From: CAIJXB01 sp964455905
Lineage (GTDB): Bacteria > Chlamydiota > Chlamydiia > Chlamydiales > Rhabdochlamydiaceae
Reading direction: 5' to 3'
DNA length: 64,000 bases
Assembly: GCA_964455905.1 (NCBI GenBank)
Contig: CAYVYN010000004.1
Coordinates: 1 to 64,000, forward strand
This document shows, piece by piece, positions 52,460 through 59,810 of this stretch. The position numbers and the translations under genes are program-made. The notes under the pieces were generated by a model that was given only the letters and a program-made list of their open reading frames with translations, was not told where the DNA came from and searched no databases. The number at the start of each line of letters is the position of its first letter. Positions within the stretch are counted from its first letter, which is position 1.

Positions 52460-53232
52460 CATATACAATTACATTTACAAATGAAGAAATAAAAAATAAA
52501 AAACCACACAGCAACACTCTAAAAATAGCAAAACACCTTTTTTCGGTGCATGGCTTTTTAAAAATAGAAAATCTTTTCTCTCCGGAGTTTATCGATACTT
52601 TAGCTTTAGACTATCAAACACGTATTCCGCTCGAATCTGGAACAAAAGCAAGCAATGGGCGACATATAGTGCCTATTTCATTTAAAGGGCCTTTTAATGA
52701 CCCTACTTTATATGCAAACACGATGCTACTACCGATTATAGAAACTCTTTTGGGCCCTAATTGCATTTTAAATACTCTAGGATGTATTTCAGCACTGCCG
52801 GGATGCACTGACCAACATTTACATGCAGACTACTTCCCTTTATTTGAAGAAGATCTTTCTACATCCAATCAAATTCCAGCGTTTGCAATTACAGTAGGAG
52901 TTCCGTTGCTAGACATAGACCTCTTAAATGGGCCTACAAAAATTTGGTCTGGTTCCCATCTTACCTATCCTATAGAGCAAACTATGTTAGCTTACCCTAA
53001 ACACTTACTGCATGGAGTAAAAGGAAGTTGCTACTTTTGGGACTATAGAACATTTCATGCTGGGGGATCTAACCACTCTGAAGAAGTACGTTCGCTTCTT
53101 TATTTAGCCTATACACGCCGGTGGTTTAAAGATATTTTAAATCCAGATATGCTCAAAATAGAAAAAGAAGAATTCGATAAAGTTCCATCAGAATACAAAA
53201 AGCTTTTTGCACATAAGTTTAAAACAAACTAG
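52456..53232 (+). CDS. Phytanoyl-CoA dioxygenase (PhyH)-family Fe(II)/2-oxoglutarate oxygenase
   Basis: 258 aa. Facial triad: His123-x-Asp125 in 'DQHLHADYF' and distal His201 in 'TFHAGGSNHS', with a 2-oxoglutarate-binding Arg in 'EEVRSLLYLAYTRRW' (Arg212). N-terminal 'HLFSVHGFLKIENLFSPEFID' is the usual PhyH entry segment. Such enzymes hydroxylate small molecules or, in related groups, protein side chains. Third gene of the coupled trio (ATGA overlap with the glycosyltransferase). Convergent with the metallopeptidase gene, stops overlapping by 4 bases. Confidence 0.85.
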   Translation: MTYTITFTNEEIKNKKPHSNTLKIAKHLFSVHGFLKIENLFSPEFIDTLALDYQTRIPLESGTKASNGRHIVPISFKGPFNDPTLYANTMLLPIIETLLGPNCILNTLGCISALPGCTDQHLHADYFPLFEEDLSTSNQIPAFAITVGVPLLDIDLLNGPTKIWSGSHLTYPIEQTMLAYPKHLLHGVKGSCYFWDYRTFHAGGSNHSEEVRSLLYLAYTRRWFKDILNPDMLKIEKEEFDKVPSEYKKLFAHKFKTN

Positions 53233-54404
53233 CAAGAAACTTCTTCCCGAAGAGCCTTTACACAAGAACAAAAATCTTCTTCTAAACGCACAGTATCATA
53301 CAGTGAGGTTTCAAGGAGCTGTCTCGCTTTTTCCTTAGAGTCCTCACTAAAATTAGAAGCTGTTAGCAACCAAGCGCCTGCATAGTAAGCATCTCCTAAA
53401 CAAGCAAAAGCCTTAGAGTTAAGAATAGCCACCTCATAACAGGGCTTATACTGATAAATTTTTCTAGAATGTTCAGCTACTAGCTTGTAGTTTTTTTGTT
53501 GAAAAGCCAACTTACAAAGTAAAAACTTTCCTTCGTAAAGAGACTCTTGATCTGCCTGTAAAAGAAGCTCGTACGATTTTTTTTCTTTATTTTCTTGAAA
53601 GTATACTTTCGCTAAAGACTCTGCTGCTGCGTTTTTTATTTTTACATCCTTAGAATGGAGCAACTTTTTCAAAAGAGACTCAGCAAGTTTCAAATTGTTT
53701 TCTTCTATGGATCTAAGAGCTTTTTGATAGAGGCTAAACTGACTTTCTTTTTGAAACGAAGAAAAAACCTTCCAATTTTGCCAACCTAAAAACAGGATCG
53801 TTACAGCAAAGAAAAACAACTTATAATAGCAAAGAACAGGAATCAGAGTTATTGCGCAACAAACGCCAATTAAGGAGCTGATTTTTAAGCTCTCTGTTTT
53901 ATATTTTTTTTCAAGTAAAAACCCTAAAAGACGCCCTCCATCCAAAGGTATAATAGGAACTAAATTCATAACACACCAAAGAATATTAAACTGCAAGGTA
54001 GCAACAAGAGCATATTGAAGATAGTAATTACCAGAAAAAACGCCTATCTTCAAAAGAAGATAGGGGATAAATATAAAAGAGCTTTGAAGTAACGGTCCAT
54101 TTAATGTAATCCAAAATTGCTGCCTAGAAGAGATTCTATATGTATTATACTCTGATCTTCCCCCAAAAGCTTCAAGACTAATGGAAGGCTTAGCTCCAAA
54201 ATAAGAAGCTGTTAAAGCATGCCCATATTCGTGAACAAGAAGACTAATAAAAAAGACAGCTGCTAAAATACCATTTTCAACCCGAAACTCAGCATAAAGC
54301 CTGCTAAAAAAAAGAACGAACAACAAAAACGTAGGACATATGCGAACTGGTATACGTAAAAATGTAAAGAACAAGCTCTCCTCCTTAGGAAATATTTCTC
54401 TCAA
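53229..54404 (-). CDS. Site-2-protease-like M50 metallopeptidase with helical-repeat C-terminus
   Basis: 391 aa. N-terminal membrane part with HEYGH zinc motif (58-62) in 'LLVHEYGHALTASYFGAKP' and the second signature 'NLVPIIPLDGGRLLGF' (Asp155), matching the SpoIVFB/S2P minimal core, about 5-6 TM segments to residue 215. From about 225 the protein is soluble, with TPR-like helical repeats ('YQKALRSIEENNLKLAESLLKKLL', 'AAESLAKVYFQENKEKKSYELLLQ'). Intramembrane cleavage of a regulator or membrane protein is the family role; the target is unknown. Confidence 0.85.
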   Translation of the reverse strand: MREIFPKEESLFFTFLRIPVRICPTFLLFVLFFSRLYAEFRVENGILAAVFFISLLVHEYGHALTASYFGAKPSISLEAFGGRSEYNTYRISSRQQFWITLNGPLLQSSFIFIPYLLLKIGVFSGNYYLQYALVATLQFNILWCVMNLVPIIPLDGGRLLGFLLEKKYKTESLKISSLIGVCCAITLIPVLCYYKLFFFAVTILFLGWQNWKVFSSFQKESQFSLYQKALRSIEENNLKLAESLLKKLLHSKDVKIKNAAAESLAKVYFQENKEKKSYELLLQADQESLYEGKFLLCKLAFQQKNYKLVAEHSRKIYQYKPCYEVAILNSKAFACLGDAYYAGAWLLTASNFSEDSKEKARQLLETSLYDTVRLEEDFCSCVKALREEVSC

Positions 54405-54438
54405 TTTAATTATTTAAAAGCTTTTTTTAAACAAAAAT

Positions 54439-56028
54439 CTACTTCAAACGCAAATTATTCCAATCCAAACTATTTAATCGAATAACAACTTCTTCCATAG
54501 AAATTCGATCTTGAGGATTTTTTCTGAGCATATCCCGAAGGAGCATATCAAAATCAGATGAAATTTTTTCAGGCGTTAAGGAGTCTATATTATTAAAAAA
54601 AATAAATTTTTGAGTATAAGCATCTACTACAGAATCGAAGCTGAGCCCAGCAACCCTGTCTGCAATTGTCCCAACAACATCTCCGTCAAATAAAGTAGCC
54701 AAAAAGACAGCAAAAGCCCAAACATCTAGCTTCTTCCAATCAACATCAAAACGAAAAAAGCTATCTCCAACTAAGTTTTGTAAAAAATTCATATCGTCTT
54801 CACTCAAAACATGCTCTACAGCCTCTGGTGCTGTATAATTAAGTGTCCCTATACATTTTAGTCTATTCGATTCTATTTCATCTATTTTACTAAAAGAGCC
54901 AAGATCTATAACTTTAACCTTACCTAAATCAGTAAACATAAAATTCTCTGGCTTTATGTCTCCGTGAATAATGTCTTGAGAATGCAGCTCGTGAACAATT
55001 CTAGCAATTTCCTTCACAACAAAAACCTTACTCTCAAAAGAGAAAACTCCCTGTTTGCAGATTTTATATGACAAACTACTTTTGAACTGAATATCTTCTA
55101 TTATTAAATCACAAAGATCTTTCCCTTGAATTAACTCATAAATAATACGTGCTTTTGCTTTTCCTTCATGTTTTTTAGAAGGATACTCTACACACCCTTC
55201 CATCTTTATATAATCAGGATTATTTTTAAAATAATCAGCCCAAAAAAGCTCTTTTTCAAACATCGTTCTATTTTTAGCGTCCATTCCTGGCTTCTTATGG
55301 AAGCCTTCTAAACGAAAACTAGCAGAAGCAACAACCCTATCAGATTCTAAAATCCGCGCTTTCCTAATGGTTTTACTGCCTCCACGGCCTATAAAAAGAT
55401 GCTCACCTGAAGTCATTTTATTAAAATGAAGAACTGTTTGATTTCCCATAAAAAGAAGAGATCCAGGCAAATATTTTCCGGCTTCTACTTCATCTCTTGT
55501 AGATAAATATATGTTATTTCTAGCTCCTTCAATTCTCTCTATTAGATTCGCTTTATTAAGGCAAATATATTCATAAACACCCTTGAAAGAACAATTCCCC
55601 AAATAGGAACGTCCTGGAGTCATAATAAATAAAGCATCAAAATCAATTTTACTACCTTCTAAAATAACAGCAACAGATTTGGTTGCAAACGAATACTTAA
55701 GACCAACCTCACCTTCTAAAAGATAATCGGAAGCTCCTGCTTCCCAAACTTCTTTTTGTTCTTGGACCAGCTTCAAAACACTGTATAACTGGCTTTCTAA
55801 TTCGGCAGAAAGATGAACCATTTTTGAAACATTTTTTATAACTGCGTCTATGGCTGGATCTTTCGATAAACAACTCAGAGCATGGTCAAAATTAAAAGAT
55901 GGAGCATTTTTTAAAATCCCATCGCCTATTTTTCGAATTTTTCGAGAGCGATCTCCCTCAACTTCTACAGAAATCAAATCCTCGTAATTAGACGAAACTC
56001 CACTCAAACCAAAAACAGAATTATTCAT
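54439..56028 (-). CDS. Atypical Ser/Thr protein kinase with large N-terminal region
   Basis: 529 aa from ATG 56028, 8 nt after GAGG; the longer frame's start is not supported. Kinase domain about 205-529: glycine loop 'IGRGGSKTIRKA' (213-224), catalytic loop HGDIKPEN (355-362, with HGD for HRD), metal loop DLG (375-377, for DFG), TAPE (399-402). I cannot find the usual AxK lysine in 'VVASASFRLE', so phosphotransfer may be altered. Residues 1-200 are unassigned, with no TM or signal peptide. Inside the T3S insert on the opposite strand; it might regulate secretion or be an effector. Confidence 0.78.
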   Translation of the reverse strand: MNNSVFGLSGVSSNYEDLISVEVEGDRSRKIRKIGDGILKNAPSFNFDHALSCLSKDPAIDAVIKNVSKMVHLSAELESQLYSVLKLVQEQKEVWEAGASDYLLEGEVGLKYSFATKSVAVILEGSKIDFDALFIMTPGRSYLGNCSFKGVYEYICLNKANLIERIEGARNNIYLSTRDEVEAGKYLPGSLLFMGNQTVLHFNKMTSGEHLFIGRGGSKTIRKARILESDRVVASASFRLEGFHKKPGMDAKNRTMFEKELFWADYFKNNPDYIKMEGCVEYPSKKHEGKAKARIIYELIQGKDLCDLIIEDIQFKSSLSYKICKQGVFSFESKVFVVKEIARIVHELHSQDIIHGDIKPENFMFTDLGKVKVIDLGSFSKIDEIESNRLKCIGTLNYTAPEAVEHVLSEDDMNFLQNLVGDSFFRFDVDWKKLDVWAFAVFLATLFDGDVVGTIADRVAGLSFDSVVDAYTQKFIFFNNIDSLTPEKISSDFDMLLRDMLRKNPQDRISMEEVVIRLNSLDWNNLRLK

Positions 56029-56308
56029 AATAAAATCCTCAATAAAAACATTGATTATATCAATAACTATAACTACACACAACAAAAAAACAAATTAATA
56101 GATTAAGATCGAAAACAAAAATGATATAATTTAAAATTTAAAAAAAGATTGCATCACGATGCGCATAGAGCAAAAATATCAAAAAATTATTTTAACAAAT
56201 CAAAGCTATGATAAAAGAAACCGCGAAAAGGATTCCGAGGCAAACTGCCCAAATCCAAAAACTAACAAGTAAACACACTAAATACAAAGATTGAAAAGAT
56301 TCTCCGCG

Positions 56309-57055
56309 TTAAAGAAAGCAGGCAGGTAACAAGTTCTTTAAACCTCCATGCTTTAAAATATACTTCTTGCCCCACTCCCCTTTCCAGTGAATTATCTTAG
56401 CATTGACAGGCACTCCTCTACACATACGCCAATTATACTCTTCAGGAAGAAAAGACACCGTCTCAAGAGACTCTGCAAGTAGTGTAGACAAAATACACTC
56501 ATCGCCTAAATAACGATCAGACTCTTCTAGAGCAATCTTCTCCCATTTTTGGAGTAGCTGACTTCCTTTAGAAAAAAGAAAAACCCCGCTATTACAAACG
56601 GTACCAACAGCAGATGCTTTCTCCAGTACCTTAGGTAAATTTTCTGCATAGCCATAATTTACAGCTAATTCTCTTCCATGTTCTAAGAAAAGAAAAACAG
56701 AATCTAAACTAGATAACACTTCACAATCAAGATCTAGCCAAAGAGTCTTAGAAAAAGGGCTAAGCAAACAAGCTGAGGGTTTTTTAAACCATGCATTTCT
56801 GGCTTGGAAACAGCTTTTACCATAAATTTGCTCCGCCTCTATTCCAGCTTCTTTAGAAAGAGGTTTGCAAAAAGACGGCTTATCAAAAGGGATCACTTCT
56901 CCTTTTTCTCGACACCAAGCTAAAGATTCCGGTGTCATTCCAAAATCAACAAATACTACAGGAAGAGTATTACAACTCGAATATCTTTCCCACCACCAAG
57001 CTAAAAGCCATTCTATATTTGCATCTGCAGCAACTAAAATACCTTTTTCAATCAT
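56309..57055 (-). CDS. GT8-like glycosyltransferase paralogue C
   Basis: 248 aa. Motifs parallel to paralogue B: 'GILVAADANIEWLLAWWW' (5-22), 'PVVFVDFGMT', DxD Asp108-Leu-Asp110 in 'LWLDLDCEV', 'CNSGVFLFSKG', 'GDECILSTLL' (GDQ changed to GDE), 'IIHWKGEWGKK'. The Gln-to-Glu change could alter donor or metal binding. Minus strand, upstream of and divergent from the cdsI–N operon. About 220 bases of A-rich sequence with no clear gene separate it from the kinase gene. Confidence 0.75.
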   Translation of the reverse strand: MIEKGILVAADANIEWLLAWWWERYSSCNTLPVVFVDFGMTPESLAWCREKGEVIPFDKPSFCKPLSKEAGIEAEQIYGKSCFQARNAWFKKPSACLLSPFSKTLWLDLDCEVLSSLDSVFLFLEHGRELAVNYGYAENLPKVLEKASAVGTVCNSGVFLFSKGSQLLQKWEKIALEESDRYLGDECILSTLLAESLETVSFLPEEYNWRMCRGVPVNAKIIHWKGEWGKKYILKHGGLKNLLPACFL

Positions 57056-57260
57056 TGATATATTTCTCTCTATTTTTTGGAATTAATACAATTGACAAAT
57101 TTCTCTAAGCAAAAAACATTGCAACTAAGAGCTCTTTTACACTAAACTTGCACAAAACTCTAGGTCTTTTTTAAATAATTTGATATTACTAAAAAACAAG
57201 AGAGGTTAACACCTCTTATTTGCACTTACCTAGTGACTTATTACTATAAGGAGAAATCTC

Positions 57261-57950
57261 ATGAATCAACCAAGAATACCTAGTGACCTACAGCCCCGTA
57301 ATCGAGTAGAAATTCCAAGTACTAATGAAGAACCTTTATCTACAAACTCTCAAAGTTTTTCTTCTTTCATGCAAAAAAGCGCATCTCCTATGGATGAAAC
57401 ACAAAATAAAATCTCTCCTTTTGATCTAGCGCAAGGTGAGATCAAAATGGCCTCTGCCACTCCTAACCCTCAAACGTTACTTTCTCAACTACAACTAACG
57501 CAAAATACTATGGCAAATATCCACGGGCATATGGGATATCCTAATTTGAAAATGAAAACCTCTCAAAAATACTTAGTAAAAAACAAGCTAGCTTCGGCAT
57601 CTTCTCATTTATCTGCAATCAGTCAAAAAATAGGAAATCCGTTAGAAGGTCAAAATGATGACGCAGCGGGAGCTCCTTCCAAAGGAAAAGAATCTCTAGA
57701 TAAGCCTAGCTCCAACACAACAGGGCCGATAGCGCAATTCTTAAGCTATGTAACTGATGGAATGAACCAAATCGAGTCCATCAAAAGTAATATCGGCGCC
57801 CTTGGCGCTAAAGGCGCTAACTTAAGCGCTGGAGACTTTCTATTCATGCAAATCAAATTAGCTAAGGCTCAGCAAGAACTTGAATTTACAAGCGCTATTT
57901 TAGCTAAATCCGTTGAAGACATTAAAACAATTATGAATATCCAAATATAA
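57261..57950 (+). CDS. sctI: T3S inner rod protein, SctI-like (CT668-like)
   Basis: 229 aa. The N-terminal two thirds are Ser/Asn/Gln/Pro-rich and probably disordered. The C-terminal ~45 residues ('SAGDFLFMQIKLAKAQQELEFTSAILAKSVEDIKTIMNIQI') match the amphipathic helix pair of SctI rod proteins. Position directly before cdsN is that of CT668 in Chlamydia, so it is the orthologue by order. Longer than YscI (115 aa). RBS AAGGAG. Opens the second T3S operon; the promoter should lie in the 57056-57260 gap. Confidence 0.8.
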   Translation: MNQPRIPSDLQPRNRVEIPSTNEEPLSTNSQSFSSFMQKSASPMDETQNKISPFDLAQGEIKMASATPNPQTLLSQLQLTQNTMANIHGHMGYPNLKMKTSQKYLVKNKLASASSHLSAISQKIGNPLEGQNDDAAGAPSKGKESLDKPSSNTTGPIAQFLSYVTDGMNQIESIKSNIGALGAKGANLSAGDFLFMQIKLAKAQQELEFTSAILAKSVEDIKTIMNIQI

Positions 57951-57962
57951 CCTAGGAATCGA

Positions 57963-59279
57963 ATGGACTCCCCTTCTGACTACGAAAAGCTGCTTTCTCA
58001 TATTGATGAAATTGAGCTATCCACTGTGCATGGAAGAATTACAGAAGTTGTAGGAATGCTTATTAAAGCAGTGGTTCCGAAAGTAAAAATGGGAGATATC
58101 TGTCTTGTAAAAAGGGAAGGGGAACCTCTGCTTACTGAAGTAGTAGGATTTACTCAAGAAGAGGTGTATCTGTCTCCCATGGGAGAGATGACAGGTATTG
58201 GGCCTTTTTCAGAGGTAATTCCAACTAACGAACCCCTGCGCATCAAAGTAGGGAAAAACCTTTTAGGTCGAGTGATAGACTCTCTTGGGAATCCTTTAGA
58301 TGAAGACACTAAGGGACCTCTTATTCTTGATGAAACCTTTCCCGTAATCAATGCACCACCAGACCCACTTACAAGACATAAAATTTCCGAGCCCCTTTCT
58401 GTTGGAGTTCGGTGTATTGATGGAGTACTTACTTGTGGAAGAGGGCAACGGGTTGGGATTTTTGCTGCAGCAGGCGGAGGAAAATCCACTCTTATATCTA
58501 TGCTTGCTCGCTATGCCAAAGCAGATGTCAATGTCATTTCCTTAATTGGAGAAAGGGGTCGAGAGGTTCGAGAATTTATAGAAAACGATCTTGGAGAAGA
58601 GGGATTAAAAAAATCGGTAATCGTAGTTTCCACCTCAGATCAAGCTTCTCAGCTACGGGTAAACGCAGCTTACGTAGGAACTGCTATAGCTGAATACTTT
58701 AGAGATCAAGGCAAAACAGTTATTTTGATGATGGACTCCGTCACTCGTTTTGCTAGAGCGCTTAGAGAAATTGGACTTGCAGCAGGAGAGCCTCCTGCAA
58801 GAGCTGGATTTACCCCCTCGGTATTTTCTACGCTCCCCAAACTATTAGAAAGATCAGGGAATTCAGATAAAGGTTCTATTACAGCTTTTTACACAGTTCT
58901 TGTAGCCGGCGATGACATGAATGAACCTGTTGCTGACGAAGTACGCTCTATTTTAGACGGACATATTGTCCTATCTAGTGCGCTAGCTCAACAATACCAC
59001 TACCCCGCCATTGAAGTCCTTTCCTCTGTAAGTAGAATTCTACCTCATATTGTAAACAAAGAACACCTACAACTGATAGGAAAAATAAGAGAAGTATTAG
59101 CAAACTACAAAAAAAACGAACTACTTATTCGAATTGGGGAATACAAACCAGGCTCCGATAAAAATGCCGATTTTGCCATTAAATACATCGACAAAGTAAA
59201 TCAATTTTTAAAACAAAAAGTAGATGAGGCTTCTTCGTTTGAAGAAACCCTACAACAACTCAAAATCTTGTTTAGATAG
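57963..59279 (+). CDS. sctN: T3S ATPase SctN/CdsN
   Basis: 438 aa, F1-beta-like hexameric ATPase that unfolds substrates and releases chaperones at the export gate. Walker A in 'FAAAGGGKST' (167-176, Lys174), 'ERGREVREF' (197-205) with catalytic Glu, Walker B 'VILMMDSVTR' (253-262), and the FliI/SctN phrase 'GEPPARAGFTPSVFSTLPKLLER'. The N-terminal docking domain starts directly without extension. Twelve bases after sctI. Confidence 0.97.
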   Translation: MDSPSDYEKLLSHIDEIELSTVHGRITEVVGMLIKAVVPKVKMGDICLVKREGEPLLTEVVGFTQEEVYLSPMGEMTGIGPFSEVIPTNEPLRIKVGKNLLGRVIDSLGNPLDEDTKGPLILDETFPVINAPPDPLTRHKISEPLSVGVRCIDGVLTCGRGQRVGIFAAAGGGKSTLISMLARYAKADVNVISLIGERGREVREFIENDLGEEGLKKSVIVVSTSDQASQLRVNAAYVGTAIAEYFRDQGKTVILMMDSVTRFARALREIGLAAGEPPARAGFTPSVFSTLPKLLERSGNSDKGSITAFYTVLVAGDDMNEPVADEVRSILDGHIVLSSALAQQYHYPAIEVLSSVSRILPHIVNKEHLQLIGKIREVLANYKKNELLIRIGEYKPGSDKNADFAIKYIDKVNQFLKQKVDEASSFEETLQQLKILFR

Positions 59280-59300
59280 CAGACTCTCTAAGGAGGTTAT

Positions 59301-59810
59301 TTGCAAAAAATTCAATATCCCCTAGAACAAATCACTCTTATTAAGAAAAAAAAACTAGAGGAAGCTGAAAAAGTTCTTCAAGAAAAAAAGACGATTCTCG
59401 TAAAAGAAGAAAATAAGCTTTCTCAAGTAGAATCCGATAGAGACGAGGTAAAAGAACACAAAGATGATAAACTTACGCAACTAAGAGCTGAATTAGACCA
59501 AGGAACTACAAGCGTAAAAATACAACAGATGAAAAACTACCTAAAAGAGGTAGATGAAAAGTTAAAACAAAAAGAAGTAAAAGTTCGAGAGCAAAAAAAG
59601 CAAGTAGAAGCCGCTTCTAAAGCTGTTGAAGTAGCCAGAGAAGACATGCTACAAAAAAGACAGTCTGTAGAAAAAATGCGAATGCACAAAGAAGAATGGG
59701 TAAAGGAAAGACGACTAGAAGAAGAACAAATAGAAGCTGCCAACAACGATGAAATGGGATCCAACCTTTTTATAAGGAAACAAATGGAAAAAAAAAGGAA
59801 TAGTTTATGA
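59301..59810 (+). CDS. sctO: T3S stalk protein SctO/CdsO
   Basis: 169 aa, TTG start 4 nt after AAGGAGG; no better ATG exists. An almost continuous antiparallel coiled coil rich in Lys, Glu and Gln (e.g. 'LIKKKKLEEAEKVLQEKKTILVKEENKLSQVESDRDEVKEHKDDK'). SctO (YscO/FliJ) is the central stalk linking the ATPase to the export gate. Order N–O–P–Q is universal. Stop overlaps the start of sctP as ATGA. Confidence 0.9.
   Translation: MQKIQYPLEQITLIKKKKLEEAEKVLQEKKTILVKEENKLSQVESDRDEVKEHKDDKLTQLRAELDQGTTSVKIQQMKNYLKEVDEKLKQKEVKVREQKKQVEAASKAVEVAREDMLQKRQSVEKMRMHKEEWVKERRLEEEQIEAANNDEMGSNLFIRKQMEKKRNSL

Noticed and set aside
56159..56272. 37-codon plus-strand frame between the kinase and paralogue C
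   Set aside because: Polar peptide without RBS; no reason to prefer it over chance.
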